Below are positions 5,569 to 10,801 of a DNA stretch of 10,801 nt, piece by piece. Under the pieces are notes generated by a model. That model did no database searches. It was not told the origin of the DNA and worked only from the letters and a program-made list of their open reading frames with translations. A program made the translations under genes and the position numbers. The stretch is from positions 1 to 10,801 of the forward strand of contig PXTQ01000022.1 of the NCBI GenBank assembly GCA_003022505.1, written 5' to 3'. How positions within the stretch are numbered: position 1 is the first letter of the stretch; each line of letters opens with the position of its first letter. This DNA comes from Bacteroidetes bacterium QS_8_64_10. Its GTDB lineage: Bacteria > Bacteroidota > Rhodothermia > Rhodothermales > Salinibacteraceae.

Positions 5569-7362
5569 TCAGTAAACCGACACCACCAGCGCGCCGGGGC
5601 GCTCGAAGTACGCCTCCTCGCCCGAAAGACGCGGCAGCTGACCCTCGACAACGTATTCGCTTTGCTCGGTGTGCAGGAGCACGTCGCCTGATGGAGACGG
5701 AACAACCTGCGCGCCTTTCAGCACGACGAGAAGCGCGCGGTCGCCGCGCCGGAGCGTCAGGCCGTAGTCGCCGTGTGCCTCCACGGCTTGCTCGCCCTCA
5801 AGCCGCTTGCGCAGGCTGAGCAGGTCGCGGTAGAGCGCGAGCGTTCGAGCGTGCCGTCCTTCCTCACGCTCCGGCCAGTTCAGCGTGCTGCGGCGGAAGG
5901 TGGCCTCGTCTTGCGGATCGGGCACCTCGCCGCCAAATCCCGCAAAGTCCTCGAACTCCTCGCGCCGCCCCTCGCTCACCTGCCGGCCCAGCTCGTCGTC
6001 GTGGTCGGTAAAGAATTGAAACGGCGTGGAGGCGGCCCACTCCTGCCCCATAAACAGGAGCGGCAGCTGCTCTGCAAACAGGAGCAGCGCGGTGGCGGCG
6101 CGGTAGGCAGCGGGCGAGGCGTCGTCGGAGAGGCGGGTGCCCATCGGACGATTGCCCACCTGGTCGTGATTCTGGATGCAGTAGACGCATTGCGCGGGGC
6201 GCACGCCGGTGGGATCGGTGCCGCGCGGCGCGTTCAGAAACGACGAGCGTTGCCCCGTGAAAAACCACCCCTGCCGGAGCGTGGCGGCCACGTCCTGCGC
6301 CGTCGCGCCCGCAAAGTCAGCGAAGTAGCCTTCCGCGTCGCCCGCTGTGATGTGACGCAACTGGTGGTGGAAGTCGTCCACCCATACGCCGTCGAGACCG
6401 TGCCCGCCGTCGGCGCGAGGCAGCAGGAGCCGGCGCTCGTTGCGCTCGTCCTCGGCGATGAGGCGGCGCGGCGGACCGCTTTCGATGGCGCTCACGGCCT
6501 CGGCCAGTTCCGTCAGAAAATGCGTGTCGGAGTCATCGATGAGCGCGTGCGTGGCGTCGAGGCGAAGGCCGTCGGCGTGGTACTCGCGGAGCCAGTGCAG
6601 CGCGTTGTCGACGAAGAACCGCCGCACGCCCTCGCTGCGGACATCGTCCAGGTTGATGGCCTGGCCCCACGGCGTTTCGTGACGATCCGTAAACATCGGC
6701 GCAAAGGCAGCGACGTACGCGCCATCCGGCCCCAGGTGGTTGTAGATCACATCCAGAAACACGGCGAGGCCGAGCTGGTGCGCGCAGTCGATGAGGGCGC
6801 GCAGGTCGCGGGGCGTGCCGTAGGCGCGCGAGGGGGCAAAGAGCGCGCCCTGATCGTAGCCCCAGTTCCAGCGCCCCGGAAAGTCAGCCACCGGCATAAT
6901 CTCGACTGCCGTGACGCCGAGCTCGCGCAAATGCTCCATCCGTTCCGCAGCGGCCCGAAACGTGCCCTCCGGCGTAAATGCGCCGACGTGCAACTCGTAA
7001 AACGCGAGGTCTTTTTGCGCCACGCCCGTCCAGTCGTCGTCCCGCCAGTCGTACGCACCGGGGTCAACAACCTGCGAGGGACCGTGTACGCCCTCCGGCT
7101 GAAACCGTGAGGCGGGATCAGGAAGCAATTCACCGCCCGCCTGGCGGTAGCGGTAGCGCGCGCCGGCAGCGAGGTCCGGCTCGACGTGCTCGAAGTAGCC
7201 CTCAGCGTCCTTACTCATCGAGCGCGTCTCGCCCGCGTCTTCGAGCAGCAGCGTGACGTTTTCGGCGTGGGGCGCCCACACGCGGAATTGCACGCCGTCC
7301 TCTCGGAGGAGCGCGCCGTGGCGGGGTGGTTGTCGATTGTCGGTTGTCGGTTGCTGGTTCAC
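5569..7362 (-). CDS. treZ: Malto-oligosyltrehalose trehalohydrolase (GH13)
   Basis: This 597-residue cytoplasmic glycosidase releases trehalose from maltooligosyl-trehalose, the second step of the TreY/TreZ route from glycogen or maltodextrin. An N-terminal E-set domain (GVQFRVWAP at 23-31) is followed by the GH13 barrel: FYELHVGAFTPEGTF (121-135), EIMPVADFPG, WGYD, DVIYNHLGPDG (204-214), DGLRLDATHAL with nucleophile Asp269, AEDERNE with acid/base Glu304, and QNHDQVGNRPMG with Asp400. The spacing fits the Sulfolobus enzyme triad. A C-terminal beta domain ends the protein. The only start after the upstream in-frame TGA is GTG at 7362, which lies within heptad array D, so residues 2-12 are repeat-encoded. 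The partner treY, usually adjacent, is not in this window. Trehalose would serve as a compatible solute or stress protectant, which fits an acidic, possibly halophilic proteome. Confidence 0.93.
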   Translation of the reverse strand: MNQQPTTDNRQPPRHGALLREDGVQFRVWAPHAENVTLLLEDAGETRSMSKDAEGYFEHVEPDLAAGARYRYRQAGGELLPDPASRFQPEGVHGPSQVVDPGAYDWRDDDWTGVAQKDLAFYELHVGAFTPEGTFRAAAERMEHLRELGVTAVEIMPVADFPGRWNWGYDQGALFAPSRAYGTPRDLRALIDCAHQLGLAVFLDVIYNHLGPDGAYVAAFAPMFTDRHETPWGQAINLDDVRSEGVRRFFVDNALHWLREYHADGLRLDATHALIDDSDTHFLTELAEAVSAIESGPPRRLIAEDERNERRLLLPRADGGHGLDGVWVDDFHHQLRHITAGDAEGYFADFAGATAQDVAATLRQGWFFTGQRSSFLNAPRGTDPTGVRPAQCVYCIQNHDQVGNRPMGTRLSDDASPAAYRAATALLLFAEQLPLLFMGQEWAASTPFQFFTDHDDELGRQVSEGRREEFEDFAGFGGEVPDPQDEATFRRSTLNWPEREEGRHARTLALYRDLLSLRKRLEGEQAVEAHGDYGLTLRRGDRALLVVLKGAQVVPSPSGDVLLHTEQSEYVVEGQLPRLSGEEAYFERPGALVVSVY

Positions 7363-7376
7363 GGTTGTCGATTGCT
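7328..7376. repeat. Heptad tandem repeat array D over the treZ start
   Basis: Seven units are in perfect 7-base phase. GGTTGTC occurs three times (7328-7334, 7342-7348, 7363-7369), and the variants are GATTGTC, GGTTGCT, GGTTCAC and GATTGCT. This is the cleanest array in the window. The CAC that ends the GGTTCAC unit (7360-7362) is, on the minus strand, the GTG start codon of treZ. Confidence 0.9.
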
Positions 7377-7597
7377 GGCACGAGTGTAGTCAATAATAAC
7401 GCACAAACACCAAAAAATTCCGAACCCTGAAACACACTTTCGGAGCGAGCCGTCGCATCTGTGTCGTTCGCCGCAACAGGCAAAACGTGCGTGAAAAGCC
7501 TCCTTCCACCTCACGCAACACGCATCAGATTTCATAGTAGGCGGTAGAGCAAGCGCACCACTAAACGATTGACCAAGCAGGGAATTCTTCGAGAGAC
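7363..7597. other. Divergent spacer between treZ and efp
   Basis: This 235-base spacer begins within array D. A minus-strand TATTATTG (near 7390-7400) could be a -10-like box for treZ, but no -35 box is clear. A 7-bp inverted repeat TGCGTGA/TCACGCA (7488-7494 and 7511-7517, 16-base loop) lies in the efp leader and could be an operator or RNA stem. Upstream of efp a GAGAG lies 3 bases before the ATG, which is a weak ribosome site at best. Confidence 0.4.
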
Positions 7598-8173
7598 ATG
7601 GTCAAAGTTGACACCAGCGACTTTCGGAACGGGCTGGCAATTGAGTGGAAAGACAGCCTCTGGCAGATCACCGACTTTCAACACGTTAAGCCCGGCAAGG
7701 GCGGCGCGTTCGTGCGCACCCGGCTCAAGAACGTGCAGGACGGACGCGTGCAGGACAACACGTTCCGCGCCGGAGCCGAGGTCGAGTCGGCCCGCGTGGA
7801 GCGCCGCCCGCATCAGTTTTTGTACGAGGACGATTACGGGCTGCACTTCATGAACGACGAGACCTACGAGCAGTTTGCACTCAACGCCGACGGCGTCTCC
7901 GGGCGCGAGTTCATCAAGGAAGGCGGCGAGGTCGACATCCTGTTTCACGCCGAGGAGGAGCGCCCGCTCACCGTGGAGCTGCCCGGCAAGGTGGATCTGG
8001 AAGTGACGGACACGACACCGGGCGTGCGCGGCGACACGGCGCAGAGCGGCTCCAAGCCCGCCACGCTGGAAAGCGGCGCGGTGGTCGACGTGCCGCTCTT
8101 TATCAACGAGGGCGACGTAGTGCGCGTCGATACGCGGTCGTCGGAGTACGTCGAGCGCGTCGAATTCAGCTGA
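7598..8173 (+). CDS. efp: Elongation factor P
   Basis: EF-P is a 191-residue tRNA-shaped protein that binds the ribosome between the P and E sites and relieves stalling at polyproline stretches. It shows the three expected beta-barrel domains: the KOW-like domain I (1-64) with KPGKGGAFVR at 31-40, domain II (about 65-125), and the C-terminal OB domain with GVRGDTAQSGSKPATLESG and VPLFINEGDVVRVDTRS. Lys34 is at exactly the position modified by beta-lysylation in E. coli, in a PGKG context. Modification by an EpmA-type enzyme is possible, but the genes are not in view. The protein is more acidic than E. coli EF-P. The start matches the family start, and the length is normal. It leads the plus-strand efp-accB-accC cluster, a gene order seen widely in bacteria, where EF-P may help translate proline-rich proteins such as the accB linker. 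Confidence 0.97.
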   Translation: MVKVDTSDFRNGLAIEWKDSLWQITDFQHVKPGKGGAFVRTRLKNVQDGRVQDNTFRAGAEVESARVERRPHQFLYEDDYGLHFMNDETYEQFALNADGVSGREFIKEGGEVDILFHAEEERPLTVELPGKVDLEVTDTTPGVRGDTAQSGSKPATLESGAVVDVPLFINEGDVVRVDTRSSEYVERVEFS

Positions 8174-8175
8174 GT

Positions 8176-8283
8176 GTGGACGTTTGAAGGTTTGAACGTG
8201 TGTATGTGGCGACGCTCACCCATTCATTCCTTCTCACACGTTCGTACATAGATACCTCCCCACATAGACACCTTCACACCTTT
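8176..8283. repeat. Degenerate mirrored repeat array E between efp and accB
   Basis: The left part (8176-8215) is G/T-rich, with GTTTGAA twice, and the right part (8231-8283) is A/C-rich. In 7-base phase TTCTCAC (8231) and TTCACAC (8273) are 42 bases apart, and ACATAG-ACC occurs twice (8246-8256, 8262-8272). GAACGTGTG at 8194-8202 is complementary to CACACGTTC at 8235-8243, giving a 9-bp stem with a 32-base loop. The array lies directly in front of the accB ATG. Confidence 0.5.
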
Positions 8284-8892
8284 ATGGATCTGGACGAGAT
8301 ACGAGACCTGCTCAGCATTGTCGCAGAGAGCGGCGTCTCCGAGGTCGAAGTCGAAGAGGACGAGTTTCGGCTGGTGGTGCGCAAGAACGCGCCCAGCGTC
8401 ATGATGCAGCCGCGGCAGGCGATGCCGTACGCAGGCGGCTACGCGCCGCAGCAGAGCGCGCCCATGCCGCCTGCGCAACAGCAGGCCGCGCCGCCGCAAC
8501 CGCAGGCTCCGGCACCGCCCACCGCCGCCGGCGGTCAGCAGCAGAGCGCGCCCGCGCCCTCGCAAGAGACCCCCGCCGAGCCGAAGACACCGGAAACGGA
8601 GCCGGCTGCTCCCGCCGAAGACGAGGAAAAGGAGGCGGGAGCGGGCGAAAACGAGGAACTCGTCCGCGCGCCCATCGTGGGCACGTTCTACCGTCGCCCC
8701 TCGCCTGACGACAATCCCTTCGTAGAGCCGGGCGACACCGTCGGGCAGGGCGACGTGCTCTGCATCATCGAGGCGATGAAGATCATGAACGAGATCGAGT
8801 GTGAGACGAGCGGCACGATCAAGGAGGTGCTGGTCGAAGACGAGGAGCCGGTCGAGTTCGATCAGCCGCTGTTTGTGGTGAAGACGGGGTAG
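8284..8892 (+). CDS. accB: Acetyl-CoA carboxylase biotin carboxyl carrier protein
   Basis: This 202-residue protein carries the biotin that moves CO2 from biotin carboxylase to carboxyltransferase in the first step of fatty-acid synthesis. An N-terminal helical region with MDLDEIRDLL and an acidic strand (1-36) precedes a long Ala/Pro/Gln-rich linker (about 40-115) and a short acidic run. The biotinyl domain (about 126-202) has APIVGTFYRRPSPDDNPFVE, then EAMKIMNEIECE with biotin-acceptor Lys166, and ends in FVVKTG. The ATG at 8284 was chosen over a frame-open ATG at 8200 because MDLDEIRDLL is the family start, and the extra residues come from the heptad spacer. The linker is longer and more Gln-rich than in E. 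coli and contains several Pro-Pro pairs, a possible EF-P target. It lies 110 bases after efp. Confidence 0.97.
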   Translation: MDLDEIRDLLSIVAESGVSEVEVEEDEFRLVVRKNAPSVMMQPRQAMPYAGGYAPQQSAPMPPAQQQAAPPQPQAPAPPTAAGGQQQSAPAPSQETPAEPKTPETEPAAPAEDEEKEAGAGENEELVRAPIVGTFYRRPSPDDNPFVEPGDTVGQGDVLCIIEAMKIMNEIECETSGTIKEVLVEDEEPVEFDQPLFVVKTG

Positions 8893-8896
8893 CGGA

Positions 8897-8987
8897 GGAC
8901 AGCGGACCGCAGACGACGGACCGCGTCTCACAACCTGCTTTGGTATCAATTGATAAGCTGCCGTCAACAGTCCGCGGTCTGCCGTCC
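8897..8987. other. Imperfect 18-bp inverted repeat after accB with a central palindrome
   Basis: The left arm 8897-8914 and the right arm 8970-8987 can pair over 18 positions: 15 Watson-Crick pairs, one G-T wobble and two A-C mismatches. The 55-base loop contains the perfect 12-base palindrome TATCAATTGATA (8944-8955). The arms are built from heptad units, so the stem follows from the repeat architecture. It starts four bases after the accB stop and could stabilise, terminate or regulate the transcript. Confidence 0.6.
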
Positions 8988-9018
8988 AGTATCACGTATC
9001 ACGTTTTACGTATCACGC
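8898..9018. repeat. Heptad repeat array F after accB (two mirrored arms)
   Basis: The left arm has GACAGCG, GACCGCA, GACGACG and GACCGCG in strict phase (8898-8925). The right arm has eight phased units from 8963 to 9018: four of GTCNNNN type, then ATCACGT twice (8991-9004), TTTACGT and ATCACGC. The left units are complementary in wording to the first right units. Confidence 0.85.
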
Positions 9019-9083
9019 GGTTTACGGAGGCGAGCATGGGTTTCTAAACATTGGCCCGCCAACTGCGAAGGAGAGTAGCCGCC

Positions 9084-9233
9084 ATGGAACGTGGAGCGTC
9101 GGAGAAAGGGGGAGGTGAGCGCTCGTCGTCTCTTTTACTACGTGAGTCGCTTCGCTCGTCTCTCCTTTCGCTTTTCTCCAGGAGGTGCTTTGCTTGCCGG
9201 ATACATCTTGGGAGCTCCGCTTCATCGATTTAG
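9084..9233 (+). CDS. Possible small leader ORF upstream of accC (49 aa)
   Basis: An ATG at 9084 is preceded by AAGGAG (9068-9073, 10-base spacing). The frame runs 49 codons to TAG at 9231-9233, and its peptide is very rich in Ser, Leu and Arg (SSSLLLRESLRSSLL). The ORF covers the hairpin arms at 9101-9121 and 9153-9179. Repetitive CGCTCGTC wording (9120-9127 and 9153-9160) explains much of the composition, so it may not be a selected protein. It overlaps the next small ORF (9194) out of frame. A leader or attenuator role for accC is only an inference; it matches no family I know. Confidence 0.25.
   Translation: MERGASEKGGGERSSSLLLRESLRSSLLSLFSRRCFACRIHLGSSASSI
9180..9187 (+). promoter_or_regulatory. 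Perfect Shine-Dalgarno site in the accC leader
   Basis: AGGAGGTG is a full match to the anti-Shine-Dalgarno end of 16S rRNA. It lies 8 bases (from AGGAGG) before a TTG at 9194. The major genes in this window lack such a site, which makes this one stand out and decides the start of the small ORF that follows. Confidence 0.5.
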
Positions 9234-9310
9234 CAACCCACTCACGGATCAGTAATTTCGCCGCAAACCGACTCGCCAAGCAGCACGCTACGAACCGACT
9301 CACTCTGTGA
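9194..9310 (+). CDS. Possible leader peptide translationally coupled to accC (38 aa)
   Basis: A TTG start 8 bases after AGGAGG opens a frame of 38 codons. The peptide begins MPDTSWELRFIDLATH and ends in NRLTL; it contains one Trp and one Phe pair region, and is slightly basic at its end. Its TGA (9308-9310) overlaps the accC GTG (9307-9309) as GTGA, the classic geometry of translational coupling. accC itself has no Shine-Dalgarno site, so ribosomes that finish this ORF could start accC. The frame holds a 9-base direct repeat AACCGACTC (9266-9274 and 9293-9301). No homologue is known to me and the ORF may be chance; the coupled arrangement is what supports it. Confidence 0.4.
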   Translation: MPDTSWELRFIDLATHSRISNFAANRLAKQHATNRLTL

Positions 9311-10653
9311 TCGACAAAGTCTTAATCGCCAACCGGGGCGAGATCGCGCTCCGCATCATCCGTACCTGTCACGAGATGGGCCTCAAGACGGTGGCCGTGT
9401 TTTCGACGGCGGACCGCGACGCCCTGCACGTGCGCTTCGCCAGCGAGGCCGTCTGCATCGGGCCGCCCTCCGCGCGCGAGAGCTACCTCAGGCCCGACCG
9501 CCTGATCGCTGCCGCCGAGGTGACGGGCGCGGATGCCATCCATCCCGGCTACGGCTTCCTGGCCGAGAACGCCGAGTTCAGCACCATCTGCGCCGACAAC
9601 GATATCGACTTCATCGGCCCGGCGGGGCGCACCATCGAGTTGATGGGCAACAAGAGCCGCGCCAAGCGCACGATGCAGGAGGCGGGCGTGCCCGGCGTGC
9701 CCGGCTCTGACGGTCCGGTGACGAGCCTGAGCGAAGGCCGAAGCGTGGCCGATGAGATCGGCTTCCCGGTGATGCTGAAAGCGGTGGCGGGCGGCGGCGG
9801 CACGGGGATGCGCCTCGTGCGCGAACCGGGCGACTTCGAGCAGCAGTTCAGCGCAGTGCGCACGGAGGCGGAGGCCGCCTTCGGCAACCCGAACACCTAC
9901 ATCGAGAAGTTCGTTGAGGAGCCGCGCCACGTCGAGATTCAGGTGCTTGGCGACGGGCGCGGCAATGTGATTCACCTGGGTGAGCGCGAGTGCTCCATCC
10001 AGCGCCGCCACCAGAAGCTTGTCGAGGAGTCGCCTTCCCCCATCGTCGAGGACGGCCTGCGCGAGCGCATGGGGGAGGCAGCGGTGAACGCGGGCGCGGC
10101 CGTCGATTACGAAGGCGCGGGCACCGTCGAGTTTCTGGTGGACGCCGACGGCAATTTCTATTTTATGGAGATGAACACGCGCATCCAGGTGGAGCACCCC
10201 GTCACCGAGGAGGTGATCGACTGCGACCTCGTGGAGCAGCAGATCCGCGTGGCGCTGGGTGAGGAGTTGCCCGACACCACGTATGCCCCGCCGAACGGTC
10301 ACGCCATCGAATGCCGCATCAACGCCGAGAACCCGTTCCGCAACTTCAGTCCCGCACCCGGCCAGATCGACACCTTTCATCTGCCGGGCGGCCACGGCGT
10401 TCGCGTCGATACGCACGCCTACGCCGGCTACGTCATCCCGCCGCACTACGACTCCATGATCGCCAAGCTGATCGTGCGCGGCGACACTCGCGAGCGCGCC
10501 ATCACGAAGATGCAGCGCGCCCTGGACGAGTTCGTCATCGAGGGCATCGACACGACCGTACCGTTTCACCAGCAACTCATGCGCGACGAGCGCTTCCGCG
10601 ACGGCGACTTCACAACGCGCTTCCTTGACGACTTCGAGTTGGTTGGTGGTTGA
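9307..10653 (+). CDS. accC: Acetyl-CoA carboxylase biotin carboxylase subunit
   Basis: This 448-residue ATP-grasp enzyme carboxylates biotin on AccB with bicarbonate and ATP. The N-terminal domain starts IDKVLIANRGEIALRI. The glycine-rich lid loop is LKAVAGGGGTGMRL (157-170), with ATP-binding Lys158. HLGERECSIQRRHQK (223-237) holds the catalytic-region Lys237. FMEMNTRIQVEHPVTE (286-301) holds Glu288, Arg292 and Glu296, matching E. coli numbering, and the C-terminal domain ends near FRDGDFTTRFLDDFELVGG. GTG at 9307 is the only start after an in-frame TAA at 9253, and it overlaps a leader ORF stop. Thr166 replaces the Arg/Lys usual in the lid loop (Arg167 in E. coli). The last four codons lie in heptad array H. 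It acts with accB; accA and accD are not in view. Confidence 0.97.
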   Translation: MIDKVLIANRGEIALRIIRTCHEMGLKTVAVFSTADRDALHVRFASEAVCIGPPSARESYLRPDRLIAAAEVTGADAIHPGYGFLAENAEFSTICADNDIDFIGPAGRTIELMGNKSRAKRTMQEAGVPGVPGSDGPVTSLSEGRSVADEIGFPVMLKAVAGGGGTGMRLVREPGDFEQQFSAVRTEAEAAFGNPNTYIEKFVEEPRHVEIQVLGDGRGNVIHLGERECSIQRRHQKLVEESPSPIVEDGLRERMGEAAVNAGAAVDYEGAGTVEFLVDADGNFYFMEMNTRIQVEHPVTEEVIDCDLVEQQIRVALGEELPDTTYAPPNGHAIECRINAENPFRNFSPAPGQIDTFHLPGGHGVRVDTHAYAGYVIPPHYDSMIAKLIVRGDTRERAITKMQRALDEFVIEGIDTTVPFHQQLMRDERFRDGDFTTRFLDDFELVGG

Positions 10654-10724
10654 TGGTTTGGCAGTAGGCGGTTTTCTCGATTGCCAGTTGGTTGGTTTTC
10701 GGTTTCTTGGTTTGCGGTTGTCGG
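10641..10724. repeat. G/T-rich heptad array H at the accC 3' end
   Basis: GGTTGGT at 10641 and again at 10690 are 49 bases (7 x 7) apart, with GGTTGAT, GGTTTGG, TTTGCGG and TTGTCGG in the same phase. The accC stop (10651-10653) lies inside the GGTTGAT unit, so the array overlaps the gene end. Confidence 0.75.
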
Positions 10725-10755
10725 TCGGGTCGCCGAAACTAAACGTCGGGATTTC

Positions 10756-10797
10756 AAACCGTAAACCGCTCAAACCAACAACCAATAACCAGCAAGC
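10756..10797. repeat. A/C-rich heptad array facing array H
   Basis: Six units in strict phase run AAACCGT, AAACCGC, then TCAAACC, AACAACC, AATAACC and AGCAAGC. This wording is the complement of array H, so the two arms can pair imperfectly across a 31-base gap. The array may extend beyond the window. Confidence 0.75.
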
Positions 10798-10801
10798 CAG
10801 A

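Larger units (their letters stand above)
8893..9306. other. 414-base accB-accC spacer: repeats, palindrome and small ORFs
   Basis: accB and accC are usually nearly adjacent, so this is a long gap. It holds heptad array F (8898-9018), the imperfect stem 8897-8914/8970-8987 around a TATCAATTGATA palindrome, and three small plus-strand ORFs with Shine-Dalgarno-like sites. These are 9036-9047 (three codons), 9084-9233 and 9194-9310. A hairpin-forming inverted repeat lies at 9101-9179. No intrinsic terminator or clear promoter was recognised. Confidence 0.5.

Noticed and set aside
5335..5691. Plus-strand frame of 118 codons into the treZ 3' end
   Set aside because: Its second half is antisense to treZ and the first half shows no domain or ribosome site.
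5773..7110. Long plus-strand open frame (445 codons) across treZ
   Set aside because: Antisense shadow of treZ, whose catalytic residues are all intact; the product is low-complexity Arg/Val-rich.
8200..8283. Upstream start for accB (28 extra residues)
   Set aside because: The extra residues are translated from the heptad spacer; MDLDEIRDLL is the family start.
8893..9306. Insertion sequence remnant in the accB-accC spacer
   Set aside because: No transposase fragment and no target duplication was seen; the inverted arms are explained by the heptad units.
9322..10785. Long minus-strand open frame (487 codons) across accC
   Set aside because: It is the antisense of a certain accC in a high-GC sequence; its His/Arg/Val-rich product shows no domain.
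121..10797. CRISPR array as an explanation of the repeats
   Set aside because: Units are 7 bases, contiguous and degenerate; there are no spacers, no 23-40 base repeats and no cas genes.

Overview
The window looks like a chromosomal segment of a GC-rich, Bacteroidota-related bacterium, most likely Rhodothermota (Salinibacter/Rhodothermus-like). This is inferred from the high GC, the Asp/Glu-rich proteins (AspRS, EF-P, BCCP), the lack of Shine-Dalgarno sequences in front of most genes, a WCGDA thioredoxin-fold protein and a YYYY-leader M23 peptidase of Bacteroidota style. No database search was possible, so the lineage is an inference.

Layout, left to right. (1) The 5' end of a small minus-strand gene (1-115) and a minus-strand thioredoxin-fold gene (183-806). 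(2) A plus-strand short-chain dehydrogenase of the 2,4-dienoyl-CoA reductase type (1043-1899), broken by two frameshifts. (3) aspS (1930-3825). (4) A promoter-like spacer, then a membrane-anchored M23 peptidase (4057-5034). (5) A 534-base spacer with hairpins and no convincing gene (5035-5568). (6) Minus-strand treZ (5569-7362), diverging from (7) the plus-strand cluster efp (7598-8173), accB (8284-8892) and accC (9307-10653). The last two encode the biotin carrier and biotin carboxylase of acetyl-CoA carboxylase; efp-accB-accC is a common bacterial order. (8) A repeat-filled 3' spacer to the end of the window.

Two things go beyond standard genes. First, degenerate 7-base tandem repeats fill at least six spacers, often as a G/T-rich arm facing an A/C-rich arm. 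They run into coding sequence: the only start codon of treZ, the last codons of accC and the C-terminal tail of the broken SDR all lie inside heptad arrays. Second, the 414-base accB-accC spacer holds an imperfect 18-bp stem, a 12-base palindrome, and a chain of small ORFs with Shine-Dalgarno-like sites. The last of these has a perfect AGGAGGTG and a stop codon that overlaps the accC GTG start as GTGA, suggesting translational coupling of accC to a leader peptide.
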